Source: Paratinospora sagittata
Taxonomy: Eukaryota; Streptophyta; Magnoliopsida; Ranunculales; Menispermaceae
DNA length: 64,000 nt
Assembly (NCBI GenBank): GCA_035771175.1
Contig: CM069598.1
Coordinates: forward strand, 4,920,194-4,984,193
Direction of reading: 5' to 3'
Part shown: one piece after another, positions 23,801-36,349 of the stretch
Position numbering within the stretch: position 1 is the stretch's first letter
How the letters are laid out: each line of letters starts with the position of its first letter
Notes under the pieces: generated by a model
Seen by the model: the letters and a program-made list of their open reading frames with translations, nothing else
Database searches by the model: none
What the model was told of the DNA's origin: nothing
Translations under genes and position numbers: made by a program

Positions 23801-25198
23801 TTTGTCCCATAGTTTTACCATTCTTCCCTTTCTTTTCTCCACCCCTGCTCTTCCTATCTTAAATACCGTTGAGCAACAACATGTCAATCATTTATTCTTT
23901 TCTCTCTTTTATTTCTTCTTTTACGCTTTCCTTTTCCCAAAGAATTTGTAATTTTCAAGTGAGCATCAACAATATCTAAGTGCATATATGAGGTTTTGAG
24001 CACGTATTCAATGTGTATTCATGTTGTTGTCATAAAAAGGCAGCCTAGTGCACAAAGCTCCTGCTTATGCGAGATCCCAAAAAAGAGTCAGACCAGCATT
24101 GTCGGAACCTTCCCCACGACCCCACATAGGTGGGAGGTTCATGCACCAAGCTACCTTTTTTATGAAAACATCATGGATACACATCAAATACGTGCACGAA
24201 CATCATATCCGCACTTAAATATTGTTGTTGCTCTGCATGTTGTTGTTGTGTTATGTCAAAATAAGGCACCTAGGCTAGAGTGGTGCATCAAGTTAACACT
24301 TGACACATTTCTTATTTTCTCACACAACAAATTGCAGGTACCAAGGATTTCAGGAATATCACACAGCCTTTGCTTTCAGCCAACTCAAGGCCACTAAACA
24401 CAGTCCTTGTTTTCAATATACTTTTGGTTTTCAGATACAAAACCCTATATCCAAATCAAAAACAAATGTGCTACCCCCATATTGTAGAGAGGCTATTTAC
24501 GGATTAGAATATAAGCCTTATCCTATATGTAGAGAGGTTGTTCTTGGATTTGAATCTTTGACCTTCATGTTATAATGAAACAACCTTTACCGTTGAATCA
24601 AGGCCCACCCTTCTCTAGAAACAATGGCGTTTGTAGATAGTAATGTTAAACAACCATGGCTAAAACTTAAGTCCTAACACCCACTAATGCTTCCTAAAAT
24701 GCAGAGCAAGTAAGCAACAAAATGATGAAATCCTTTATTATATCTTATATTGTTTCATTTTGGAATAACTTCAATTTATAATGATTTCATGATCCACGCC
24801 CTTTTAAATTTCCATTAAACAAAAAAAAACAAGGAGATGCTTTCAAAGAGATTGCCCTTCTCAACAACTAGACTCGAATAGGTAGGGCAACATATTAACT
24901 ATTAACAGTAATGATAAAGAAGGAGGAAGAATTAAAAAGAAAAGAAAAAAGACTAAATAAAACCTTATACTGGCAAACGGCCAACCCATCTGGAAGAATA
25001 ACGATGAGAAAAATGAGACCACACTGAATTCCAGAGCATTGTCACTGCCGTAGTACAAGTAATTTACTCCATAATATCATTCACAGTCACAGCTGCTCAA
25101 ACACTTTCTCGTGCAAGAATTTAGATATGAATTATGGGAGGAAAGCATTCCTAAACAAATAAATGCATGCTGATTTAATTATTATAATTGAATGTTGT

Positions 25199-25229
<31 letters not shown>

Positions 25230-27179
25230 TTATAAACGTTCATTTCTACAAGTTCAAAATGTGCAAAGCTTCAATGAACAATATTCATGATGCATAAATG
25301 AGTATATATCCAATTTTGAAAAGTTGTCACTCATAAAGATGAGATACAGCTACCAACCAGTCAATCCTAGAACTTAAATTTTATCATAATCATTTGAATA
25401 AGTATCAGAAGTTAAAGGTTGTTAATAATCCTAAAAATGCAAAACAATGACTTAAGTCAAGATATAAATTAGAAGATTCCCACCAATGTTATTAATGATG
25501 ACACTCCCGAACTTGATTTGTTGTGAGTTTTAAACTCAAAATCATTGGAGCTTCTTTCATCATGTGCACTGCTATTACAAGTGTCCTTTGGAGAAGGGAA
25601 TGTATCAGAAACAACAATATCACGCATGATTTTGGCGTTGAAAGTACCAGTTGTAGGCGAAGGTTCCACCTGCAAGAACAAGGAAAAAGTTTGCTGAAGT
25701 TTCTGATTTGAAATTCTCTTCAACAAAGTAGTATGCCAAAAGAAGCAGCAGTTACATTAAACACCATATAAGGTGCAGCAAGTTCACTTCCTATGGCCTT
25801 AATAGCAGTGCAATTTAAAGAGATAAAACAACAACGATCAGCACCACTCATTCAGTAATCACTCATTAGAATTCCCAACAAAATTTAATCACGAACACAG
25901 ACCATGTAGTTGTGCCAAACCTTCCGCAGAACTCTCTGAAAATAAATTGAAGAAACAAAAGCAAAACAAGATTCTTAAAGCAAACAGCCCATGAAAGAGA
26001 AGCCACTAAAAACAGCAATAGAGCAAGTATAGTGAAAGTAAAAACAAGCAAAATATGACAAGAAAACATATAGCTGCCGAACACCACCTCAAAACCAAAT
26101 ACATCAATACCTGTTTACTTGCTTCCTTTCCCATGTTTAGACACACCCCCTTTCCTAGACGCTGCTTCTATATACCTCAAAATCTCAATGAAATGAAAAT
26201 CGAATTCCCAATTAAACAAATTCATACTTTTAGAGTATTCTCTAAACTCCTTTCGCATCCACTATGTCAACGGCAAACACGAATCAGAAAAGACACACTT
26301 TGATCATATCACACTTGTATCTTACAACTAAAAGTTAAGAGAAAAACTCTTAGAACAAGTCAATACCAATGGCAGATATTGAGAAGCATAAAGGAATCGA
26401 CACAAAATAGCCTAACGTGGGCATCGGAATCTAGATAACGGTCTCAGATTAAACACCCACCAACTTTCCCAATCCACACTCGCCAAATTAAAGTTCAAAT
26501 AAATCCACACAAAAAAAAGTTCAAATATTTATAATAAAGAAAAATAGCAATATTCCACTCCCAATTGAGCCGTGAAATAATCAACTATAGTACCATACAA
26601 TTTGGTACTTCCCTACAAAAAATGAAAAAAAAATAAAATTATAGACGCCGTCGATCACTAGACAAGATGAAGCTAGAAGTTTCATAAACTAATCTAAATT
26701 CCAAAGTTAACACATTTGATTCGATTCGATTCGATTCGCTAGCACTAATTAAACCACATCATCATCTATTCTCCCACAAAAATCAAATTTCTTTTTTTTT
26801 TTTTTTTAAAAAGGCACAAGATTTTTTTTTGTTCAGAGATTCAAAATCAGAGACCGAAACCTACCTTCATATTCGAAAGAAGAACTGGAGAATCGAGCAA
26901 CGAGGTCGGACTCAAACCAGGGGGGATCGTCAAGCAAGGCGACCTCGAGATCGGAAGTCTCGCCGGAGACATCAATTTGTACCTCGCAGCCGTCGATCCG
27001 GCGCCGGAGAACGGCCTAGAATCCCATTCTACCGAGAAATCCTTTCTTCTATCGTTTGAATCGAGTGTTCCACCGTTTTCAAAGTTACTCGTATCGATTT
27101 GAAGCTCGTGAGCTCCAATTTCTGGTTTTAGATCTCTGGGGTAGAGATTTCGTATCTCGAGGTTCGCATTCTCCTCCAT
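17853..27179 (-). CDS. Group I WRKY transcription factor, two WRKY domains (WRKY1-like)
   Basis: Nuclear transcription factor expected to bind W-boxes (TTGACC/T) through its C-terminal domain. Exons: 27179-26865, about 25669-25513 (donor uncertain), 22144-21584, 21493-21316, 21215-21057 and 18348-17853; the total is 622 codons including stop, and the phases are consistent. Exon 1 encodes the serine-proline cluster [16 protein letters not shown] and [14 protein letters not shown], a MAP-kinase target region in this group. The N-domain is [12 protein letters not shown] with CTHPNC...HDH. An acidic linker [14 protein letters not shown] is followed by the C-domain [12 protein letters not shown], split by the family's conserved intron after NPNPR, then [14 protein letters not shown]...HNH. 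It is the tandem paralogue of the four-WRKY gene to its left. The 2.7-kb last intron and the 3.4-kb second intron carry repeats. Confidence 0.92.
19335..19434 (+). mobile_element. RTE-like LINE 3' end fragment
   Basis: About 100 bp in plus orientation matching the 3' end seen elsewhere in the window, ending in ttaattgagttgagt. It lies in the last intron of the complete WRKY gene. Confidence 0.65.
22749..23155. repeat. 203-bp tandem duplication in a WRKY intron
   Basis: Two adjacent units starting agttaataaaatc at 22,751 and 22,954, differing at only a few positions outside the T-run. Content: T-run, ggctctaaataaaggtgca, gttgttgttcataac. No coding sense. Confidence 0.9.
23345..23660 (-). mobile_element. 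RTE-like LINE 3' fragment
   Basis: Starts with aactcaactcaac and the gggtcggttgcatg-like 3' end, then follows the LINE C-terminal RT region on the minus strand with many lesions. A T/C-rich low-complexity stretch (23,660-23,950) follows. Intron 2 of the complete WRKY gene. Confidence 0.65.
24030..24615 (-). mobile_element. Au-type SINE sequences
   Basis: 24,035-24,150 carries ggcagcctagtgcacaaagc, the reverse of the Au SINE 3' end. 24,440-24,612 read on the minus strand gives gggccttgattcaacggtaa and a degraded box B (aagattcaaatcc), the tRNA-derived head. Possibly one interrupted copy or two copies. Assigned from recalled family features; no alignment was run. Confidence 0.55.
25201..25232. 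repeat. (CATA)n/(TA)n microsatellite
   Basis: Seven catac/cata repeats passing into tatata, in intron 2 of the complete WRKY gene. Confidence 0.9.
26819..26830. repeat. Low-complexity T-runs and (GATTC)n near WRKY exon 1
   Basis: A T-run just downstream of the exon 1 donor (on the minus strand an A-run). A gattcgattcgattcgattc microsatellite lies at 26,718-26,740 in the same intron. Confidence 0.7.
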
Positions 27180-30100
27180 CGTGGTAGAGTCAGTGAAGCG
27201 AGCAGAGCCAGAGCTGAAATCGAAGAAGAAGAAACGAAGACAGAAAGAAAGAAAACAAAGTGACAAAGTTACGAAGGAAACAACAACGACGAAGGGTCAT
27301 TTTCGGTATTTAACTGTGTCTGGTTGTGTATTTTTGTACCATAGTCAGAAACAAGAAGACCGGGGGAGCTTCTCCCTGCACTCCAGTGCTTATCTTTATC
27401 CACCCACATTTTTTATTTTTTACTTTTTAATGTTTTCTTTGGTAAGAAAGAAATAAGGATAATGTTTTTCTCTGGTAAGGCTCACACAAATAATAAATTC
27501 CCTCGAGAAAATAAAAAAGCCATGCGTTTGATTTTTATTTTTATTTTTTTTCAAAGTTTCGGTTTCATTAATAGAAAAATCTCCCCACCAAGATCATCCT
27601 TCGAGTTGATACAATCACGTATCGAAACATTTTACAACCTCAATAACAATAAGATAAAACTCTAACAGTAAGAGGTATAAGTCTGTAGTAACAAACAAAC
27701 TTCGACAACAAAAGAACATTTTCCTCATAACACCAAAAAAATTATAAACATTAATAATTATAACATTTGCCTCATGCGGACCACAAGTTCTATTGCCGGT
27801 ATTTGATTCACATTTTATTTCTGCTATAAAATATAAAAAAAAACTATTATCCTTATTCCATTAAACTTTTCAAAATATCTTTCTCATTTTTTCTTAGATT
27901 TTAATCCTTTTTAAAACACCATCTTCAACTTCCTCTTCATTTTTTTAAAATTTTTAACATTCAAAACTCAAAATCATTACGCACAAAATACAAATTTATT
28001 ACAAAAATCATTTACTTCATTGCTATAATCTCTTCTTTAGCAAGAAAAAAAATTGGTGATTTTGCTTCGTGTACATCAACATTACATCGTTTGATATTCA
28101 AAGATGAAAATCACTAAATTAAAAAAGATTTGTTGTTGTTATTTTTTCTTATTTAATATTTAGATCACGGAAAATTAAATATTTTAGTATTTTTGTTCAT
28201 GAAAATATTACGCAAAAGTAGAAAAAATTGGCATAAGTGAAAAAAAATTACGACTGGACCTTGGGACAGGTTCAACTGGGGAGAACGAAGGGAAATTTAA
28301 TATTTTGAAACATGTGAAATATAAAAAATTTATTTTAAAATCTTTATCTATTAGTCGGTGTTAGGGATATAAGCAACCCGACCGACCCGACTAAATTCGA
28401 CCCTTAAAATTTATATATATATATGAGTTCATCTTTGTTCCTATTAAATAAAATTTAAAAGTAATTTGATTTATATATATATGAATTATCCAAAAAAAGA
28501 AAAATATTATTTTTTAAAATTTAAATAATAATTTAATAAATTAGATACATGATAATTCAATATATTTTATTATTAATATAAATTTAAATAATAATTATTA
28601 AAATTTAAAAAAATTAAATTATTTAATAAAAATCAATCCAACCGATCCGACTGACCACATTATATCAAATGAGTTAAAGGACAAATATCAGACTCCACCC
28701 AATTTCACGTCGGTGCTGTTCATATACACAACACAATATGTACATTGCTGCAACGAGAAGCCACCGTGACCGGCCATTTGTTAACTTCATTAATTATTAA
28801 CGACATAGTGATTGACGAAAATGTCCTCAAAACTTACATGCGATTGAATTACCGAATAAGCCCTTGGGAATAAAAAACAGTTCTCGTCGGCATCTGGGTA
28901 ATTTTGTAGTTAAATACAATTCTTGGTCTGTTTTCGTTGAAGGATGTTAGAAACCAAAAAAAGCGTGTGGAAGGAGTAAGGGGCGTTTATACATATCTCG
29001 AGTAGGTAAATGGATTTACACCTTATCCGGTTATTACGGGCTTTTTATCTGTGTGGTAGCCCACAGGCCCACTAAGATAAAATCCGAATTTTCAGGAATC
29101 AAAATAAAAAGTCTAAGATATATATATATATATATCTGTCTATGATAAAAACGATTACTTAATTCATTAATTACCTAACAATTACTCACTACATTTCAAT
29201 ATAAAACATATAAGACTTATTTTAAAAAAAAATTATTTTTATTTTTAATTCTTTTATTCTCTTATTAATTTTTACCCTCCTTCAATTTTTCATTATTTTT
29301 TTGATAATTTTCAATTTTCTTCTATTGCGTACATAGCCAAAAATTTTATTTAAGACGTACTAAAAAATTTTTTAAACAAACATCAACAGTATAAAAAAAA
29401 TTCATTAATCAAAAATAAAATATACACCTAAACCACAACTTAACAAAACAAATGAATATATCATAGCTAAGCACACCTTGTATTGGAAGAGAGCCTTTTT
29501 TTAAATAAGTCTTGTCAGAAGCATAGCATATCCGATAATAGGTTTTTTTTTTTTTTTTTCACAAAAAGAAACCTAATTCAGTAGTGACAAAACCTTATAA
29601 ATATTCTAATTAGATAATATAAAAGTGTGACATACCAAAGACAAGCAATTATAAAATAATTAACTACCCATTAACACTATTGAATAGAAAGTGAAGACAA
29701 AACATAATTCAAAGTCTTTAACATGACCTCTTATAAATTTTGTCTGTATATTATACTATAATATTTTTAGATCTGATGAAGGGAAAAAAAAATGTATTGG
29801 ATAAGGTGCCAAAAGGAGCTTTTGATGCAATGATAGACGGCCAAGTGCAATGAATATATCAATTTAAAAGGGTCCTATAATCCAACCTTTCTCATTGGCT
29901 TCACATTTTGCTAAATATCATTTTCTAAGGTTATTATCTTTAAGCAAAGTTATCAAAGCACAGAAGCAATACATTTGTAAAACATACCAAGATTTACTTA
30001 CCATCCCTCTAGAGATTAAATAAAGTGCATGTTTTTTTGCAGTCATATTACAATCATTGTTTTTGGAAAAATAGTTTATAATCATCATTTGGTTGTCTTC

Positions 30101-31195
30101 TTCAGCTTAGTTTTCTTTTCTTTTTTTGAAGAAGTTCAACAATAGTTTATAAGCATCTTTCACCGGTCATTGAGGTTATAACTAGTGTCCCATTTTTTGA
30201 AGAAGTTCAAATCCAAAAGAACAGGCAATTGAATGAATCAAGAAAAATTGTGTTCTTTGATGTGGAACGTTTCATAAGTTATTAGACACCGCTGTCATCA
30301 ACTAATTGGATACAAGCAATACAGAACCTGCACATGACCAACCATGATACCATTGAATTTTAAGGAAAGTAACATGTTCCTGTCTGTATAAGAAGACTAA
30401 AGCACCACGCCCCCTGTAACATAATTCAACAAAATCTTCAATAAAAATGCCATAGCTGAGACACCATGTTCAATCCAACCTAATATAAAGTGGTACAAGG
30501 TGCAACAGAGATGAAACAGATTCAAGGGCAAGGACCAAGTCACAAAATCCTACTTGAAAAGTAGAGAAGCACAAGAAGAGGCGCATCATACTGTACCACA
30601 CCACCACGAACAGGGCAGACGGTAACTCCTAATGGGAAAGACTTCAATGGATGAGAAACTTAAGCCACATTAGGCTCAAGAGTCAAAAACTAGGATGCAA
30701 TCTAAAAAGTAAAATTTTGAAAATAATTTTTTATCATTTCCAGAAAATAACCAGTTTAATTTTTTTAGCAAAACATTGAAATACTATTTTCAAGTTTGAC
30801 GAAATAAACCAATTTTCTGTGTTTTCAAGTTCTTAGATATAGAAAATTGTATCTAAATTGCAAACCAAATGGGGCCTTAATGAAACCAAATCATCATTCA
30901 ACCCTACACTAAAACCATAAAGACAAAAAGATGAAATAATAAAACTAAACACAATTCCAAGAAGCCTACACCTATTGAAGGATTCAAAAGAGATGAAAGA
31001 TACAACTAATGTAATTTAATTCTATGCAAAGAACTAGTTTGTTTAGGGAAAGCACCTAGTAAAGTAAAAGAAGCCTCAAGCTCTGTTTGGTAACACTATT
31101 TAATGGTAAGTTTCAGGCAGGTTCAACCACCATTGCCATGCTAAAACTTGGAGGCTTAGGATCATCCAAAATATCACAAGTAATAGCCAACTAAA
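27180..31195. other. Upstream region of the WRKY gene and AT-rich intergenic DNA
   Basis: 27,180-27,300 is the presumed leader of the complete WRKY gene (purine-rich on the plus strand). The rest has no supported gene. 28,370-28,680 carries a dispersed repeat with acccgaccgacccgac ends, related to 53,690-53,890. (TA)n occurs at about 29,120, and AT-rich sequence up to 31,195 includes the 3' flank of the FRIGIDA-like gene. Confidence 0.5.
28500..28660. repeat. Dispersed AT-rich repeat, copy 1
   Basis: About 135 bp closely matching 53,690-53,830 (taaataataatttaataa..., atatattttattattaa...), followed in both copies by pyrimidine-rich ccgac repeats. Probably two copies of a non-autonomous element; the ends are not resolved. 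Confidence 0.65.
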
Positions 31196-34100
31196 CTAAG
31201 GATAGAAGAGAGGGTGGCGTGAAGGTGGAAAGCCCTGTTGTGCACCTAAACCTAATGGCCTATCATAGACACCAGCCGTTAAGTGTGATCCGGAAGAATA
31301 CAAGTGAGACCTAGATGGACTTAAGTTGCCACCATAACTCAAAGAACTGGCTCCCAAGCCATATGAACCAGCTGCTGAAGGGATGTATCGACCAACAGCA
31401 GAACTGGTACGAGTCAGTCCATACTGCATTGACGAGCTCAGGTAAGGACTAACTCGATCTACTAAAGAGCTTGAAGGCTGCAAGTAAGTTTGTGAGATAG
31501 GAGCAGCAGGAGCTGAAGGTACAGTTGTGAGTGCTACTGGTCTAGGATGCTTGCTTCCTGTCTGCGGCTTCTGCTTCTTGGGAGCCGGTGCAAGGCCACT
31601 GGCAGGGCGTTTTCTGTCTGCCTTCTGCTTCTCTAACTGTTCGACCCGCTTGTCAAGGAACTCACGTGGGTATTGAGACTCTAGGTTGTGCTCTTCAAGG
31701 CACTTAAGTATTGTTCTCACAGCCGCTAGCTCTTTGGCCGTAGACTCATTCTGTGAGCATGTTCCCAATTGGATGTATTGGATATGGTGTGACATTGAAA
31801 AGCTATCATGGTGAAAAAAGAAAAGCAAATATCCAAACATACCATTGCCTGAACTGAATGACTCCCCTTATTGCGAACTTCCACAGCAACCTTCTTGGAA
31901 TGCTTGTAGTAAGCTTTCAGAAGGGGTACTGGAGGAAACCTGTCGACCAGGTTAAATGCATAGGCAAATTTAATGCCATCAAGTTGCCTCCCCATAAGAT
32001 TCAGTTTTTCAATAAGATCTGTGAAAAAAAAAAACAGTCGCAGGTCTCATCAGACTGCACCAATAGAGGAGGAAAGGGAAGGCGAACAGAATACAAACCT
32101 CCATATCATTTGCTTACACAGAGGAGAAATAGTTCAGTAGAACTCTAATCAAACCTTTTGACGGGTCAAAAAAATCCACCAAAATGCTGAGAAGTTGAAA
32201 ACAGAAAAAGCCTAAGGAATTGCCCCCGAGATGGAGTAATCTAACCATCCCCAGTGAAGAAGGAGTGCCTTTAAAGCCACCAAAGGGCAAGAATACAAAT
32301 ATTTAGAGAAAAAAAGGTAACCATGACAACTTGACAAGGTGATCAATCTAAAGAATGCCACTGTCAATCATGGCAATCATATATGAAGCCATTTCATCGA
32401 ATGCTGGCAGTTGAAAAACAAAAGAGAAAGGAGTGCTCATGCTCCCAATACTGGCAATTCTAAAACTCACGATACACTCATGATGCACAAATAAAGGGGG
32501 AAAGAAAGGTGCAGATAAAACAGCTTCTACCAGGCCTAGTCAATCCTACATTGGTCACATAGGCAGCCTACAGCCCCATGACCAAACCCGGTAGTTCCTC
32601 CACAGTCAAGAGGATGAGTAAGTGGAAACTCATTCCTACCAGACATACACAATGACTTCACCCTATTTTTTTGTTGAATGCTAGCAATTGAAAACCAAAA
32701 GAGACAGAGTGTTTATACTGCCAACACTGGCAATTCATTACACTCAAGGTACACACATTATGCACGAATGAAGTGGGGAATAGGCAGTGTTGACATGATT
32801 TTAGGAGAAGCCCATCAAATAGAAGAAACAATAACTGAAAAAGTTCAGACCATACAGCCAGTTAATGATGCAAATTGCAGCAACATCTCCTAATAGAAAT
32901 AAAGCACAAGGCTATTCATGGTCAAGTGTTGATCTTCAACATTGATTGAAGAAAATAGAACAATCATAAAAAACCATCAAATAGAATCTTAAAAATATTC
33001 AATGATTGAAGAAGAATTAGGAACATGTACCAATGATTTCCAGGACTGTGTACAAGAATATGCAACAAATACAATAGCACTCAGGGTTGCAGAATTTAAG
33101 CAAAGCCAGAAGGTATAGAAAGTCGATGTTTTAATTTTAATAACGGATATCTCAGAAGGCATCAAGGGCGCAGGTGCAGCAGTAAGATACCCATAAATAT
33201 ATAATATCAAAGGATACAAGAACAAAAACAAATGCTACTCCACAAGCCAAGGGAATCTAAGATTGTCCATCAGAGGAAGCAGTTCACAAAACCAGAAACA
33301 TATATTATGTGACTTCTCTGTAACAGCTTCGAGATGACGTCACACATTTACCTTACACATTCAAAACTAGTGCAACAACTGATCACAGTATATTATTCAA
33401 GTTGAAAATAATTAATTGATATGCTGCTGAGTGATGACATAGTTTCCCTAAATAACACAATGAAGATAAACTCTAAATTATAAAAGGGTCGCTTATGTAT
33501 CAGTATGTTAAGAAATATCAAAAAGGTAGTATAGCATAAAAGACATGTATAACAATATGTTGAAAGATACACTATTGTGCTAAATAGAGCTCACAATAGT
33601 AATGCAAGCATAAAACCTACGAGACTATGAACAGAGAAAAACAAGGAAAATAAGTGTAAAACAGTGAGCAAGTGAATCTAAAACATTCAGAAAACAAATT
33701 AAAATACATCTTGAAATTGCAACAATTTCACCATTTCTTCAGATTATTACGGTTCACACCTCATTCCAACCAATGTAGTTAAGGTATTTCCTGTGCTATT
33801 TCAGCTTGAATCACCTTGGCAACTTGAGATAGGTTGCAGTCGTTTAATGACAACGAAAAAATGCAAAAAATATAAAATACAAAATCAAACAATTAGAAAA
33901 CAAAAAGAAAAGATAACTCAACTCAACTCAACTAAGCCTTTATTAAACTACATAGGGCGCTACATGAATTTGCTTTCTCCACTCCGTTCTATTAAGGACT
34001 AAGTTGATTACTTGACAATCGACATTTAAATTATAAGTAGGTATATCTTTTTTAATTATTTTTGTCCATGTTATTAGGTATTCCTCAACCTTTTCCATTA

Positions 34101-35758
34101 CAATGGATTGTTACTAGGTCACTCTTCTAAGCTAAAGCACCTAAAGGTCTTCGTTGCACGTGTCTAAACCACCTTAATCAATTTTCTGATTTTCTTACAT
34201 TTCATTAGCATTTGGGGCTACTTCTGCGGTCCTACCATTTCTCAAATATGTTCATTTTAAATTCTATCTTTTAATATTTTACCATATATTCATCTTAACA
34301 TATGCATTTCCATTACATTTAGTTCGCTCAAATATTGTTTCTTTACTAACCAACATTTGGTTTCAACTCCAATGGGATGTGTCAATTATATAATATTCCA
34401 AAAGCACTCTCCATTTAACCCATCCCGCGTTAACTCTACAATTCACATCCTCGCCAATATCATCTTCTTGATGAATAATGGATCCCAAATACTAAAATCT
34501 TTACTCCTCAGTATCTCTTAGCTTTAAAATTTCACTATCTCTTTGTCTGCCTTACTACTTTCTAAAATTACATTTAATGGGTTCAGTATTAGTTCTACTA
34601 ATCTTGAACCACTTAAATTCCAAAGTCTCTATCCAAACCTCAAACTTATCATTTACTCTAGATTTAGTTTCATCAATCAACATTATATCATCAATACACC
34701 ACAAAACAAAACAAAACAAAAAGAAAATATCAGAAAGGAGAGTGCATGAACTCGAATACAAGTACAGTTATAGTATTTCAAGCAGAAAAAATAATAATAA
34801 TAAGCAAAGAAAGATCAGAGTCCATGAAGGACAACAAGCTATGGAACATGCAATTCGATGATTTTCAGAACAAATACTAAATGCAAAGATGGAAAGCTCT
34901 ATATCCATCAGCTATAGATAATCTAGAACTGCTAGGAAAAAAAAAGGATAATTCAAAAATATCAGGACAAGTCTGAAACCCCAGACACTCACCCGGAATT
35001 CTCTCAGCTAAACCAAGAGCTCGACACAAATCAATCGTTTGCTTGCGTCGAGAAACTTTAACAGCAAGCTCAACAAGCTCATCTGCATTAACTTCAGCTC
35101 CCAAGCCATATATAGCTAAAAGCTGCAATAAACACACAGCTTCTAAAGGATTTTCATCTCCTGTGCAAACTTTCCCTTTCCACTCAAACGCCAATTTCTT
35201 GGCTTCCTCTCTCAACTCAGGCGTAATCTGCGGCGAAACATCGGACAGATTCTCTAACAAAAGAACGCAAGTTCTTCTAATCGCACCTAACTCATCGTCC
35301 TTATCCCCCTTGGAATTAGGACGGTAAAAACCTCGCATCGCATCTAAAACTAGCTTACCAGGATCGATCGTGGATCGAAGAGCAACACCAATTTCATTCC
35401 GAATTGATTGAAGATCCTTAGGACGATTCACGATATAAGATCGCAACCCTATCCCATCCATCTTAACACAGAGGGATTTCATTTCGGGATGAGACATCGA
35501 CATCGACATCGACACCGACTCGCCGGATTGTTTCGCCTTCGCCGGTTCATTAACCGGAGAAGATGATTGTTTCGGGTTAACAGATTCGAGAGCCTTGAAA
35601 CAAGCCTCGATCGATTTCTTAATCGATTCGAAGTGGTCTTCTAGATCCTTCCATTTGAGAGTGAAGGAGGAGAGGAGAGAAGAATGAGATTGGAGATCTT
35701 CTAAGGCTTTACGAAGGCTCTCCTCCTTCTTCACGTCGATGGATTGCACGGAAGCCAT
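31196..35758 (-). CDS. FRIGIDA-like protein (closest in feel to the FRL1/FRL3 group)
   Basis: Member of the plant FRIGIDA family; FRIGIDA acts as a scaffold in nuclear complexes regulating FLC and flowering, while FRIGIDA-like members have varied roles. Three exons: 35758-34993, 32018-31843, 31750-31196, with phases 1 and 0 matching, giving 498 residues. N-terminus: an amphipathic coiled-coil segment (LRKALEDLQSHSSLLSSFTLKW). Centre: the conserved FRI core with LRSYIVNRPKDLQSIRNEI, DPGKLVLDAMRGFY and FEWKGKVCTG. A second conserved part is encoded by exon 2 (KLNLMGRQLDGIKFAYAF). The C-terminus is disordered and basic, then Tyr/Ser/Gly-rich, ending PLFYP. An SMSMSMS tract near residue 91 comes from a gacatc microsatellite. 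The 3-kb first intron carries a LINE fragment. The exact FRL subgroup is a judgement from memory. Confidence 0.92.
32400..32785. repeat. Pair of about 110-bp direct repeats in the FRIGIDA-like intron
   Basis: Units beginning atgct(g/a)gca at 32,401 and 32,678 share ggcaattc, acactca and atgcac(a/g)aat blocks at the same spacing. Diverged (about 75-80% by eye). Confidence 0.6.
33905..34720 (-). mobile_element. RTE-like LINE 3' fragment in the FRIGIDA-like intron
   Basis: Begins with (AACTC)n and reads on the minus strand to LRWFRHVQRRPLG, the diagnostic RT tail, with a stop just before it and several shifts. About 0.8 kb, 5'-truncated. Confidence 0.75.
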
Positions 35759-36349
35759 TTTTACGGGGAAAAAAATCATATAGATGAACACGCAACACTA
35801 CCTCCAGTAATCTACAAACTAAAACGAACCCTTGTAGTGTTGAAGAAACTCTGAGCCTAGAGAGAGGGAGCCATAATTGAACTTGTCCGCTAGCCACTAA
35901 ATAAAAATGAATCTTAAGGCCGGTCGCCAGGTCGGGTCAAGTTTTTGTATTTTTTGTTTGTTTTTGAGAGAAGAGAATCCATTCAAGTTGGGATCGGTTA
36001 GTCCGTCAACACATCGCGTGAGTTTAACTCGAAGTTTTTATTATATAAGGAGCAAACATCTAGTGACGGCAATTTGGCCATAGAGCCGGCCCGTCTCGAC
36101 CGCAATAGGCCTAACAATATTTGAGTCAGGCCGAGTCAGGTCTAAAAAAATACCTGATGAAATAGGGCTAAGTTTATATTTAAAAGAGAGTTAGATTAGG
36201 TTATGTGGGTATAAGGATTTAGTGTAAATGTCCTATCGTTTTTAAAATTAACTTTTGGGTCATCATCAATTAACTTGTCACAAGTTAATCAAATTACAGG
36301 TTGTTAAAAAATATATTTGACCATTTTGCCTTTTTAATGTTTAACCATT

